A stretch of 38,281 nt of DNA from CAZFIM01 sp964519615 (GCA_964519615.1 CAZFIM010000022.1:1-38281); one strand, 5' to 3'. Shown: positions 1 through 8,986, counted from the stretch's first letter. Notes: generated by a model not told the origin, from the sequence alone. Program-made: numbers and translations.

Positions 1-1
1 A

Positions 2-1075
2 GTATATTCGATATCTCAGCTAAACGCAATATATTATGTCGTTATATATAGTATGTTATGTTTTGCATGCTCAAGCCCGCAGGCGGCGCCAGCACAACCA
101 ACCCCTAATGGAGATGCTGCGCCAACTCCAATTAAAGCTAAAGAATTAAAATTTGGTACATATAACGGTCCTGAAGCATTTATGATTAAGAAGACCAACG
201 AGCCGTGGATGCAGGAGGTTGAAAAAAGAACTAATGGAAGTATTAAAGTAACACTTTATCCTGGTGCTTCTCTATTTTCAGCATCTGAAACTATTGACTC
301 TATAATAAACGGTGTTGCTGATATAGGCTGGAGCTATTCCGGATATTCACCTGCACGCTTTCCACTGGCTGAATTCGCACTCTTACCGCTTGATGTCAAT
401 TCCAGCAGTGAAATACTGGATATATATTGGGCGCTATATGATAAATATCCGGAGATAAGGGAGGAATGGAGCGGCGTCAAGCTGTTATGGGTTGAGATCG
501 GAGCTAGAAATCTATTTATGACCAAGACTAAGGTAAGCAAACTGGAAGACATGAAAGGTCTGAAAATAAAAACCTCCGGTGGAATAGTTCAGGAAACTAT
601 AAAAGCTTTAGGGGCTGTCCCCGTATCAATGACTCCTCCCGATACTTATCTGGCTATGGAGAAAGGAGTAGTCGACGGAGCCATGATGGGGTGGGACGCC
701 ATGCAAGACTGGAATCTGAAGGATGTAGCTCCTTATGTCATCGAAGCATATCCTTTTAATGCTTTATTCTACTGTATCATGAATGAAAAAACCTGGAATA
801 GTCTATCTCCTGAAGAAAAGGCTGTAATAGATGAGCTTTCAAAAGACATGATGCGCAAGATTCCCGGCCAGGCGTGGGACGAAAATATTGAGAAAATCCG
901 CGCCCAGTGTATTTCAGAAGGGACTGAAGTCGTGGAATTGACCGGGCAGGAAAAAGCAAGATGGCAGGAAAGATATCAGACGGTAATGGATATCTGGCTT
1001 AAAACCAAGCAGGAACAGGGCAAAGGGGATATCGCTAAGGAGATACTTGACACTGTTAACGATATGATAAAGTAA
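2..1075 (+). CDS. dctP: TRAP transporter substrate-binding protein (DctP family), 5' end outside window
   Basis: Extracytoplasmic solute receptor of a TRAP transporter; it would capture an organic acid outside the membrane and hand it to the DctQM permease that follows. The frame is open from the first bases of the window with no start codon before the ATG at 53, and that ATG leaves only five residues before the likely lipidated Cys (C-F-A-C-S-S). The real start is therefore probably upstream of the window. The family pattern is clear: an early strand with KFGTYNG, GSIKVTLYPG, a VADIGW stretch, a KLEDMKGLKIKTSGG segment and AMEKGVVDGAMMGWD. The substrate cannot be read from sequence; the neighbouring demethylase-type genes suggest a methoxylated or aromatic acid (inference). 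Confidence 0.93.
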   Translation, partial: VYSISQLNAIYYVVIYSMLCFACSSPQAAPAQPTPNGDAAPTPIKAKELKFGTYNGPEAFMIKKTNEPWMQEVEKRTNGSIKVTLYPGASLFSASETIDSIINGVADIGWSYSGYSPARFPLAEFALLPLDVNSSSEILDIYWALYDKYPEIREEWSGVKLLWVEIGARNLFMTKTKVSKLEDMKGLKIKTSGGIVQETIKALGAVPVSMTPPDTYLAMEKGVVDGAMMGWDAMQDWNLKDVAPYVIEAYPFNALFYCIMNEKTWNSLSPEEKAVIDELSKDMMRKIPGQAWDENIEKIRAQCISEGTEVVELTGQEKARWQERYQTVMDIWLKTKQEQGKGDIAKEILDTVNDMIK

Positions 1076-1134
1076 CACTTCTTTTCCACATTTTCCCTAG
1101 TTTCCGGATTTTTACCAAATTGACCGGTAAACAT

Positions 1135-1177
1135 ACAGTGTGACGTAGAGCAAATATAGCTATCTACGTCACACTGT
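1135..1177 (+). repeat. Long perfect hairpin between dctP and dctQ
   Basis: Arms 1135-1149 and 1163-1177 are perfect 15-base inverted complements around a 13-base loop. No T-run follows, so it is not a standard intrinsic terminator. It lies inside the TRAP operon just after the receptor gene. A 3'-end-stabilising or partial-attenuation hairpin that lets receptor mRNA exceed permease mRNA is plausible, but it could also be a protein-binding palindrome. Confidence 0.7.
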
Positions 1178-1225
1178 GGGAAGATATCTTTATGAACATA
1201 TAAGCGATAAGGGATAGAGAAGATT

Positions 1226-1717
1226 ATGGATAAATGGATAGAGAAAATATCGTGTAACTACAGTAAAACGCTCCTTATAATCAGTGGCGCCGTCATTACA
1301 CTAATGATGCTCATGACTACGGTTGATGTCTTTTTTCGATATTGCTTTAATTCCCCAATTTTCGGTGTTTATGAGATTACAGAGTTCTCGATGGTACTGG
1401 CCGTGTTTTTCGCGGTGGGTATTACCGCTATAAATAACAGACATGTTAACGTAGAATTACTAATTACCCGTATACCAAAAAAATCGAGGTGGATAATTGA
1501 TTGCTTCAGCAATTTCTGCGGTATTGTACTTTTCGCACTTATAATCTGGCGAAGTATCAAGCAGGCTCAGGTAATATTGCTAAATGGAGATGTATCATTC
1601 GAGTTGCAGATATCATTACTGTTTCTACCCTTGTTCGTGATTCTCGGTAGTTTATCTCTTTGCCTTGTACTGCTTTCAAAAATGCTAACCAGTATCAAGG
1701 AAGGAGGTCTAATGTGA
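1226..1717 (+). CDS. dctQ: TRAP transporter small permease (DctQ family)
   Basis: Small membrane subunit of the TRAP transporter, 163 residues, with four hydrophobic segments (roughly residues 15-37, 50-68, 90-108 and 130-152), the usual DctQ size and topology. The DVFFRY segment after the first helix and the NNRHVNVELL segment are family-typical. Start is ATG 1226 behind a weak purine-rich stretch (GGGATAGAGAAG). The stop overlaps the GTG start of the large permease by four bases, so the two are translationally coupled. It pairs with DctM to form the Na+-driven uptake channel. Confidence 0.92.
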   Translation: MDKWIEKISCNYSKTLLIISGAVITLMMLMTTVDVFFRYCFNSPIFGVYEITEFSMVLAVFFAVGITAINNRHVNVELLITRIPKKSRWIIDCFSNFCGIVLFALIIWRSIKQAQVILLNGDVSFELQISLLFLPLFVILGSLSLCLVLLSKMLTSIKEGGLM

Positions 1718-3015
1718 GCCCTCTGATCACAGGTCTGATTGGCATTATCATTTTATTCGCGCTGATGGCCATTGGCATTCCCATCGGTTTCTCGATGATA
1801 ATAATGGGTTTCCTCGGTTATGCTTTTATTACAACTTGGGGAGCTGCTCTTTCCATACTAGGCCAGGCTCCTTACGCAGAAGTAGCAAACTATACACTAT
1901 CTGTTATACCTCTTTTTGTACTTATGGGGCAATTCACATTTTTTTCTGGTTTAAGCACGGATATGTATAAAGCAGCACATAAACTCATTGGACAACTACG
2001 CGGAGGGCTTGCTATGGCGACTATTATGGCATGTGCTTGCTTTGCAGCAACGTGCGGTTCCACTGTTGCGACCGCTTCCACCATGGGGACTGTCGCTCTA
2101 CCGGAGATGAAAAAATATAATTACAATCCCGGGTTAGCAACCGGTGCAGTATCTGTGGGAGGAACACTGGGAATACTCATTCCGCCAAGCACAGGATTCA
2201 TTGTGTACGCGTTACTTACAAGCCAATCAATTGGCAAGCTGTTTATCGCCGGCATTTTGCCAGGGATCCTGCTCACTTTGTTACTTATGGGTACCGTCTA
2301 TATACTTTGCCGAGCTAATCCGAGTTTTGGACCAGCAGCCCTAAAAAGCAGCTTTAAAGAAAAGCTCTCAGCATTAAAAATAGCATCGCCGATACTGCTT
2401 TTATTTGTACTGGTGATGGGGGGAATATACTTCGGAATATTTACAGCTAATGAAGCAGGCGGCATCGGTGCTTTTGGCGCATTCATTCTATTTTTAATTA
2501 AAGGTAAAAACTTAAAGAATAACTTTATTAGTGCACTCTCCGAAACTGCCCAGACCACTGCCATGGTTTTCATTATAGTCTTAGGCGCACTAATTTTTGG
2601 ACGTTTCCTTGCGATAAGTAATTTTACTACTGAGCTTGCCGCCGTGGTCGGAGGTTTTCAGGTTTCACGGTATATCGTGCTGGCTATGATTTTGGTAATG
2701 TATTTATTTCTGGGTTGCGTTATGGATTCTCTGGCAATGATATTGATTACTCTACCGATTATTTACCCACTTATCGTAATGATGGAATTCGATTCCATAT
2801 GGTTCGGAGTCATAGTGATATTGATATGCGAAATGGGCTTGATCACGCCTCCGATTGGTATAAATGTGTTTGTAGTAAAAGGAGTAGCTCCGGAAGTCCC
2901 GCTGGAGGTTATTTTCCGTGGCAATATACCATTCCTCATTGCTCTAATAGTTTGCGTCATCATATTGATTGCATTCCCTCAGATTGCACTGGTTTTACCG
3001 AATTTGATGATGTAA
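1714..3015 (+). CDS. dctM: TRAP transporter large permease (DctM family)
   Basis: Large membrane subunit carrying the transport pathway, about 433 residues and almost wholly hydrophobic (around a dozen helices). Family features include ATCGSTVATASTMGTVALPEM near residues 113-133, a GTLGILIPPSTGFIVY stretch and GLITPPIGINVFVVKG near the C-terminus. GTG at 1714 is chosen as the start because GGAGG lies at 1703-1707 with six bases of spacing and the GTGA overlap couples it to dctQ. An upstream in-frame ATG at 1660 would sit deep inside dctQ without a ribosome site. Base composition is AT-rich, as for the other genes up to about 8.9 kb. Confidence 0.93.
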   Translation: MSPLITGLIGIIILFALMAIGIPIGFSMIIMGFLGYAFITTWGAALSILGQAPYAEVANYTLSVIPLFVLMGQFTFFSGLSTDMYKAAHKLIGQLRGGLAMATIMACACFAATCGSTVATASTMGTVALPEMKKYNYNPGLATGAVSVGGTLGILIPPSTGFIVYALLTSQSIGKLFIAGILPGILLTLLLMGTVYILCRANPSFGPAALKSSFKEKLSALKIASPILLLFVLVMGGIYFGIFTANEAGGIGAFGAFILFLIKGKNLKNNFISALSETAQTTAMVFIIVLGALIFGRFLAISNFTTELAAVVGGFQVSRYIVLAMILVMYLFLGCVMDSLAMILITLPIIYPLIVMMEFDSIWFGVIVILICEMGLITPPIGINVFVVKGVAPEVPLEVIFRGNIPFLIALIVCVIILIAFPQIALVLPNLMM

Positions 3016-3134
3016 AACAGCAAAATGGAGTACAGGTAATGATATGCTATCAGGGAAGCCTCTTAGCCTCATATAAATATCTTATTGTACATATAGATTA
3101 CCCGCTAATTCACGCATCATAAAGGAGAAATAAT

Positions 3135-4214
3135 ATGCCAAATAAGGATAGAATGACAGACTCAGAAAGGATTAATGCCTTATTACGGCATGAAAAACCG
3201 GATCGTGTGCCTGTTTGGCCGTTTGCTTATGATGCTTTTGCTGCAATAAATGCTAACTATTCCATGGCCGATGCGTATAATAATCCCGAGAAAGCATTGC
3301 AGGCACAAAGGTGGTGCAGCCAGCAATATGGATGGGTATCTGCACCCTATCTGGGCTATGCTGCCTACGGTGCGTGGGAATTCGGTGGTGAGTTAAAATG
3401 GCCTCAAAGTGAATATGATCAGGCACCTTCGATTATTCGTCACCCTGTTCAATCTGAAGAAGACGTATTAAAACTAATATTACCGGATGTAAGCGAGGCA
3501 GGTTATTTACCCTTGCTAATGAAATTCAACCAGCTTGCGCTAAAGGAAAGACCGGACAATGAGGCTTTTAGTATATCAGCACGGGTGGGAGGTGTTTTTG
3601 GAGTCGCAGTCCAGGCATGCAGCGCGGAAAAATTCCTTAAATGGATTATCAGAAAACCTGATATAGCTCATCATATGCTTCGATTGGCCACTGACCACGA
3701 TTTACAAATAGCCAACCACTGGAAAAAGACATTCGGAACTGAGGGAGTTCTCATCCGTAGCGGGGAGGCGACAACCTCCAACCAGTTAATCTCTCCGAAA
3801 ACGTTTGAGATTTTTGCCTATCCTTACTTGAAAGAGCTACACAGAAAAACGATCGAGATGGGTTTTAAACATATATATAGTCATATATGCGGGGAACAAA
3901 ATGCCAACCTGGAGAAGTGGGCAGAGATTCCTATGGGAAATCCGGGTATTATCAGCATAGGTCACGAGATTGATGTTCTTACCGCAGCAAAATATTTTCC
4001 AAATGACATTATTCTGGGGAATTTAGACCCATCTATTGTTCAAACCGGAACACCTCAGGAGGTTTACGATTCCTCCAAAGAAATCATTGAAAAGGGTATG
4101 CAATGTCCCGGTGGTTTCATATTTTCCCCGGGGTGCCAGATGCCTCCCAAAGCCCCAGCTATCAATGCATGGATGTTGACAAAAGCTGCTCAAGATTTTG
4201 GCAGATATGAATGA
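3135..4214 (+). CDS. Uroporphyrinogen-decarboxylase-fold methyltransferase (MtaA/CmuA-like)
   Basis: URO-D-fold protein of 359 residues, related to methylcobamide:CoM or methylcobamide:tetrahydrofolate methyltransferases rather than to haem-pathway HemE. The zinc pattern of the methyltransferases is visible: His250-x-Cys252 in SHICGE and Cys334 in SPGCQMPP. LGNLDPS (294-300) is another family segment. Start ATG 3135 follows AAAGGAG (3121-3127) with seven bases of spacing. It sits between a TRAP permease and a RACo-type activator, which argues for corrinoid-dependent demethylation of an imported compound. No corrinoid-binding protein or substrate-specific methyltransferase is in the window; they may lie upstream or elsewhere. 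Acceptor (CoM, folate or other) cannot be decided. Confidence 0.85.
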   Translation: MPNKDRMTDSERINALLRHEKPDRVPVWPFAYDAFAAINANYSMADAYNNPEKALQAQRWCSQQYGWVSAPYLGYAAYGAWEFGGELKWPQSEYDQAPSIIRHPVQSEEDVLKLILPDVSEAGYLPLLMKFNQLALKERPDNEAFSISARVGGVFGVAVQACSAEKFLKWIIRKPDIAHHMLRLATDHDLQIANHWKKTFGTEGVLIRSGEATTSNQLISPKTFEIFAYPYLKELHRKTIEMGFKHIYSHICGEQNANLEKWAEIPMGNPGIISIGHEIDVLTAAKYFPNDIILGNLDPSIVQTGTPQEVYDSSKEIIEKGMQCPGGFIFSPGCQMPPKAPAINAWMLTKAAQDFGRYE

Positions 4215-4292
4215 TGCTATCTATATAAGAATGAATAAGTATACCTGGTAATTAAGTTACTACACATTTCATCTGTTATTCGCAATATTAAT

Positions 4293-6188
4293 ATGAGTCA
4301 AAATAAAGAAAACAAACACGAGATCACAGTAATCTTTCAGCCATCAGGGCGGAGAGGAAACATTAGGAAGGGACTAACTGTATTGGAAGCTGCCCGGCAG
4401 CTTGGTGAAGAGATTGAGTCTGTCTGCGGGGGTGCAGGGAGCTGCGGCAAATGTCTGGTTCAGATAAAACACGAATTATCTAGTGATAGCGCAGTATCAG
4501 TACTTAATGAAGTAGAGCAAGAGTATCTGAATAAAGAGATGTTGAGTCAGAATTATCGGCTTGCATGCCAGGTGCATATTTATGAAGATGTTACCGTAGT
4601 AATACCAGAGGCAAGTCAGAGAATAATTCAGCAAATTCGTAAAGAAATAGATTTCAATATTGAACACGTTAATCCTGTCATTAGAACATATTATATAGAT
4701 ATAAAAAGCGAGGCCATATCTAATTTCACAGGAGAATGGGAAATACTGAAAGCAGCGCTCCATAACCAGATAAGGGTTGAAGCTGAATCGATTGATATTA
4801 ACGCTCTTAGAGATCTTCAAAAGATGACTAGAGAAGGAGATGGGAGGATAACACTCTCTATTAGAGGTAAGGAAGTTATAAGAGTTGCTGCAGGCAAACA
4901 TGAGTACTGCTATGGTCTGGCAGTAGATATGGGAACAACAACCATGGCGGGTTATCTTTGCGAGCTTTCCGGCGGCAGCAGGATAGCCACCCATTCTATA
5001 GTGAATCCACAGGTACCATACGGTGAAGATGTGATGGCACGCATCCATTTTGTTATGACTCATAAAGATGGCCTTGAAATCTTACATGAGGTACTAATAA
5101 GTGGCATAAATGAAATTGCGAAAGTAATTATAGACAAAGCCGGAATTACCATTGATGACCTTATAGAAATAGTACTGGTGGGAAATACTTGTATGCACCA
5201 CCTAGCTTTGAATATATCGCCAGAATATTTAGGTTTATATCCGTTTACACCGGCCGTGCAAGAAGCGATGAATATTAAAGCGCGTGATTTGGGCATTGCT
5301 GCTAACCGCGGAGCATATATCTATGTTTTACCGATTGAAGCCGGGTTTGTGGGAGCTGATAATGTAGGGGTATTGATTTCACAACAACCATATAAGCAGG
5401 ATCAATATCAATTGATCATTGATATTGGCACAAATGGAGAAATTATCCTTGGTAATAAAAATAGACTGCTTTCCTGCTCTTGTGCTACAGGACCGGCTTT
5501 TGAAGGAGCCGAGATTAAATTCGGTATGAGAGCATCTGAGGGTGCAATAGAAAAAATAAAGATTGATATCAAAACGAAAGAGGTGTGTTTTAAGGTCATT
5601 GGTCAGGATAAATGGAATGATGAACGGGAAGGCATTAAAGCCAGAGGCATTTGCGGTTCAGGAATATTGGATGCCGTTTCTCAGCTTTATCTGGCTGGCA
5701 TTATTGAATATAACGGGCGTTATACGAAATATGACAGCAGTCCACGCTTACGCGGAAACGGAGCGGAAAGAGAATTCGTGCTTGTATGGGCAAGTGACAC
5801 AGTGATAGGTCAAGATATTACTGTGACTCAAAAAGATGTTCGGAATATTCAGCTTGCCAAAGGAGCACTGGCCGCCGGGGCAAAAGTACTCTTAGAGCGG
5901 ATCGGCAGAGATAAACCAGAGCAGGTTATCCTGGCAGGAGCTTTCGGTAGCTATATTGATCCCAATTCAGCCGCCAATCTGGGCTTGTTCCCCGATTGTT
6001 TACACAATATAAAAGCGGTGGGAAATGCGGCGGGAAGCGGAGCATGCCTGGCATTATTGGATCAAGCCGCCCGCCAGGAAGCTGAAATGATCGCTCGTAA
6101 AGTAGAATATATAGAATTAACGTCGGTGCGGAAATTTCAGAAATATTTCACTGAATCACTCTGGTTTCCTCCACTAAATACTGATTAA
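4293..6188 (+). CDS. Corrinoid activation protein (RACo-like): 2Fe-2S ferredoxin domain fused to ASKHA ATPase-like domain (DUF4445)
   Basis: Reductive activator that re-reduces Co(II) corrinoid proteins to Co(I) at the cost of ATP. The N-terminus holds a [2Fe-2S] domain with Cys45, Cys51, Cys54 and Cys92 (VCGGAGSCGKC, then ACQV). A linker follows to about residue 205, then the ASKHA-fold part with VDMGTTT (211-217), GNTCMHHL, DIGTNGEI and LAGAFGSYIDP. Length of 631 residues fits RACo. Start ATG 4293 has no obvious Shine-Dalgarno sequence. Together with the MtaA-like gene 78 bases upstream it marks this as a corrinoid methyl-transfer locus. Composition is among the most AT-rich in the window: the 60 bases from 5401 contain 16 G+C. 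Confidence 0.9.
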   Translation: MSQNKENKHEITVIFQPSGRRGNIRKGLTVLEAARQLGEEIESVCGGAGSCGKCLVQIKHELSSDSAVSVLNEVEQEYLNKEMLSQNYRLACQVHIYEDVTVVIPEASQRIIQQIRKEIDFNIEHVNPVIRTYYIDIKSEAISNFTGEWEILKAALHNQIRVEAESIDINALRDLQKMTREGDGRITLSIRGKEVIRVAAGKHEYCYGLAVDMGTTTMAGYLCELSGGSRIATHSIVNPQVPYGEDVMARIHFVMTHKDGLEILHEVLISGINEIAKVIIDKAGITIDDLIEIVLVGNTCMHHLALNISPEYLGLYPFTPAVQEAMNIKARDLGIAANRGAYIYVLPIEAGFVGADNVGVLISQQPYKQDQYQLIIDIGTNGEIILGNKNRLLSCSCATGPAFEGAEIKFGMRASEGAIEKIKIDIKTKEVCFKVIGQDKWNDEREGIKARGICGSGILDAVSQLYLAGIIEYNGRYTKYDSSPRLRGNGAEREFVLVWASDTVIGQDITVTQKDVRNIQLAKGALAAGAKVLLERIGRDKPEQVILAGAFGSYIDPNSAANLGLFPDCLHNIKAVGNAAGSGACLALLDQAARQEAEMIARKVEYIELTSVRKFQKYFTESLWFPPLNTD

Positions 6189-6338
6189 TTGCAGGTTTTA
6201 CCACTTATTATTAAAACCGCAGCAAGTTAATGAAAATACATTGACAGTGTATTGTTGATACAAATGTGACGGCTGAGATTATTCTGCCGGTAATCAAGGT
6301 TTTTAACTATATAATTCTTTTGGAGTACTATTAAATAA

Positions 6339-6650
6339 GTGACTGGAATTAATGTAAAACCGGGCATATGCGGTTTTGAAACTGCTATCTATGTGAGCAA
6401 ACATTCAAGAAATAACGTTAAGATTGAAATCAAAACCCAATGCGAGTTTGTTCAGGAATTTGCCAAACAGGTAAGGCAGATATCATGGAAAGATGCTCTT
6501 ACACGTATTGATCAATCTATAATTTATAAAGAAGCGGCAAAAACAATAAAGCACACTGCTTGCCCTATACCAATGGTTGTGCTCAAAGCAATTGAGGTCG
6601 AAATCGGAGTAGCTTTACCTGAAAATATTACCATTGAGTTTTGTAAGTAA
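6339..6650 (+). CDS. Small conserved Cys-containing protein (DUF6951-like)
   Basis: A 103-residue soluble protein with Cys11 in PGICGFET, Cys35, Cys75 in TACPIPMVVLKAIEVE and Cys102. From memory it resembles a small family labelled DUF6951 that often sits beside corrinoid methyltransferase genes; that assignment was not searched. GTG at 6339 is preceded directly by an in-frame TAA, so no longer N-terminus is possible. GGAG at 6322-6325 is 13 bases away, a loose spacing. The Cys residues could bind metal or Fe-S, and the position after the RACo-like gene suggests a helper in corrinoid methyl transfer. Function is unknown. Confidence 0.65.
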   Translation: MTGINVKPGICGFETAIYVSKHSRNNVKIEIKTQCEFVQEFAKQVRQISWKDALTRIDQSIIYKEAAKTIKHTACPIPMVVLKAIEVEIGVALPENITIEFCK

Positions 6651-6722
6651 TCATCCTGCAAAATATATTCGTGTGACTACTCAGGTTACTCTTATATAGT
6701 ATGAATAATTACTAATGGGAAC

Positions 6723-6744
6723 CGCATCAGGGTGTCCTGATGCG
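6723..6744 (+). repeat. Stem-loop in the leader of the first molybdopterin oxidoreductase gene
   Basis: Perfect 9-bp stem (arms 6723-6731 and 6736-6744, loop GTGT) ending four bases before the TTGGAGG ribosome site. No U-run follows. It could be a regulatory leader hairpin or an RNA-stability element. Confidence 0.6.
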
Positions 6745-6768
6745 AATTGGAGGTAATCGATAAGTAAA

Positions 6769-8844
6769 ATGCAGGAAACCATTAAATCTGAGGATGTGAA
6801 AAGATATGGACTATGCTATATGTGCACAAATCGGTGCGCACAAAAGATTCATGTTCGCAACGGCAAGGCAATAGCTATCGAGATGCTTGACTCAAGCGCA
6901 AAAGAGTTCTGCCCCCGATGGAAGGCTCAACTGGATTTTATTTATCATAAGGATCGTCTAGCATATCCCCTGAAAAGGACAGGTGCCAGGGGTGATAAGT
7001 CTTTTATAAGAATATCATGGGATGAAGCACTCGATACTACAGCTGACAAATTGCAGAAAATAAGGACCGATTATGGCCCGGAATCCGCTGTTTTTTATAT
7101 AGCCTATACGAAAGAACCACGCCCCTATCTTCACCGCTTAGCACATGCTTTTGGCTCACCCAATTACTGCACAGAAAGCAGCAGTTGTTTTTCGGCAAAC
7201 TGGCTGGCATGCGTGCTTAACTACGGTCAAGATTACGGTTATCTTGCGGTTAATAGTTGGATAATCGAACCTGAAACAAAATGCAAGGTTGTGTGGGGCT
7301 CCAGTGTACGAAATTCCACCCCCCAGTTTTGGCAGCAGCATGTAGAAGCAAAGAAAAACGGCGTTAGATTCATTGTCGTGGATCCTGTTATTAATGATAT
7401 CGCCTCTCTTGCTGATATCCATCTTCAGTTACGGCCGGGCACAGATGGTGCTCTGGCATTGGGAATGATACATATCATTATCTATGAAAATCTCTACGAT
7501 AGGGAATTTGTGGATAAATGGACAACGGGCTTCTCCAAATTCAAGGAGATTGTGCAAGGATATACACCTGAAAAAGTGCAGGAAATAACAGGCGTGCCTA
7601 AAGAGAAGATAGTGGAAGCCGCCCGCTTATATGCTGTAACAAGGCCTGCCAAAGTTGCCTTAAGTCCTCAGAGTAGCACACATCACAGCAATGGAGTGCA
7701 AGCCCATAGGGCCATTTCATTATTACCCGCTTTAACCGGCAATTTAGATACTCCAGGGGGGAATATGCATCCTGCGGAAGCTATATCCCCAAAAATTACG
7801 CTGCATGAAAAGATTGACCGGATGCCACCAGGAGTGGGAAGTGAGCAATTCCCCATCTGGACCAAATTGTATAGAGAAATGAAATCCAATATTCTGGCGG
7901 AAAGAATTGCCAGCCCTGCACCTTATCCAATTAAAGGACTATTCGCGTCCGGTTTAAATCCCATGTTTTTCCCCAATTCAGCGCGTTTTATTGAAATGGC
8001 TAAAAAACTGGACTTCATTGCGGTGGCCGATTATTTCCAAACTCCAGGCACACAACTGGCCGATATAGTTTTTCCAGTTGCATCATGGCTGGAACGTCCT
8101 ATATTTACCACATTTAACAATGGCAAGATGATGTTTATCGATCCTGCCATCGAGCCGGTAGGCGAGAGCTGGCATGAGTTCAAAATATATGCGGAATTGG
8201 CAAAACGGCTCGGTTTAGGTGCTGAATTCTGGGATGGTCATTTCGAGCATTGTATCAATCACTGTTTAGAACCTTATAGCATTACAGTAGATGATCTCAG
8301 GAAATGTCCCGAAGGTTATATATATCCTCTAGCAGATCAAGAGCCGAAATCTTATGAAAAGACAGGTTTTAAAACTCCGTCAGGTAAGGTGGAAATATAT
8401 TCTGATATTTTAGCTCAACACGGTCATGACCCTTATCCAGTTTATTGTGAACCAGCTGAAAGTCCCATGAGTACCCCGACTCTGGCTGCTGACTACCCGC
8501 TTATCCTCTCTACGGGAGCACGTAGTATTCATTACACACATTCATGTTTCAGAAATATAGAACGTTTGAGAAAAGAAATGCCGGAACCACTTCTTGAGAT
8601 TCATCCTGAAGACGCCATATCAAGGAATATAAGGTCGGGTGATAAGGTTGTTATTTCCACGCCCAGAGGAAAAGCACAAATGGCAGCTCTTGTTACTAAT
8701 AAGGTTTTGCCGGGTGTGGTGCATGCACCGCATCACTGGGAGGGGAATTCAAATATCAACCTGGTAATCAGCGATAGAGACCTGGACCCCATATCTGGTT
8801 TTGCCGCATTCAAATCGCAGTTATGCCAGATACAAAAGAAGTAA
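6769..8844 (+). CDS. Molybdopterin-dependent oxidoreductase, DMSO-reductase family (paralogue 1)
   Basis: Catalytic subunit of a Mo/W-bisPGD enzyme, 691 residues. The N-terminal [4Fe-4S] motif is Cys16-x2-Cys19-x3-Cys23-x24-Cys48 followed by Pro-Arg. The segment GSPNYCTESSSCF places Cys140 where family members carry the metal-ligand Cys. RPGTDGALALGM is cofactor-binding, and the C-terminal domain starts with YPLILSTGARSIHYTHS. There is no twin-arginine signal, so the enzyme should be cytoplasmic. ATG 6769 is the first start after an in-frame TAA; the TTGGAGG at 6748-6754 is unusually far upstream. It is closely related to the product of 10246-12390 but has AT-rich base usage like the transporter and corrinoid genes before it. 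The reaction is unknown: reductase, dehydroxylase, hydratase or transhydroxylase are all possible. Confidence 0.9.
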   Translation: MQETIKSEDVKRYGLCYMCTNRCAQKIHVRNGKAIAIEMLDSSAKEFCPRWKAQLDFIYHKDRLAYPLKRTGARGDKSFIRISWDEALDTTADKLQKIRTDYGPESAVFYIAYTKEPRPYLHRLAHAFGSPNYCTESSSCFSANWLACVLNYGQDYGYLAVNSWIIEPETKCKVVWGSSVRNSTPQFWQQHVEAKKNGVRFIVVDPVINDIASLADIHLQLRPGTDGALALGMIHIIIYENLYDREFVDKWTTGFSKFKEIVQGYTPEKVQEITGVPKEKIVEAARLYAVTRPAKVALSPQSSTHHSNGVQAHRAISLLPALTGNLDTPGGNMHPAEAISPKITLHEKIDRMPPGVGSEQFPIWTKLYREMKSNILAERIASPAPYPIKGLFASGLNPMFFPNSARFIEMAKKLDFIAVADYFQTPGTQLADIVFPVASWLERPIFTTFNNGKMMFIDPAIEPVGESWHEFKIYAELAKRLGLGAEFWDGHFEHCINHCLEPYSITVDDLRKCPEGYIYPLADQEPKSYEKTGFKTPSGKVEIYSDILAQHGHDPYPVYCEPAESPMSTPTLAADYPLILSTGARSIHYTHSCFRNIERLRKEMPEPLLEIHPEDAISRNIRSGDKVVISTPRGKAQMAALVTNKVLPGVVHAPHHWEGNSNINLVISDRDLDPISGFAAFKSQLCQIQKK

Positions 8845-8936
8845 ACTAAATGATTTTGCCTTCAACTATCTATTGCATTAATATTGATAATAAGTATCAT
8901 TTTTGAATATTGCTTTTAAAATTTGTATTATTAATA

Positions 8937-8970
8937 GTCATTATTAAGTACTCATTATTGAGTAGTCATT
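8937..8970 (+). repeat. Tandem 14-bp repeats before the FAD oxidoreductase gene
   Basis: Two adjacent 14-base copies (8937-8950 and 8951-8964, differing at two positions) and the first six bases of a third (8965-8970) sit right before the ribosome site at 8975-8980. The second copy also forms a palindrome, arms 8949-8954 and 8959-8964. This is a candidate operator for the following operon and coincides with the base-composition change near 8.9 kb. Confidence 0.55.
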
Positions 8971-8986
8971 CTGCGGGGAGATATCA

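Noticed and set aside
6235..6269. TTGACA at 6241-6246 as a promoter for the small Cys protein
   Set aside because: No acceptable -10 at a normal spacing; the hexamer lies inside a weak inverted repeat.
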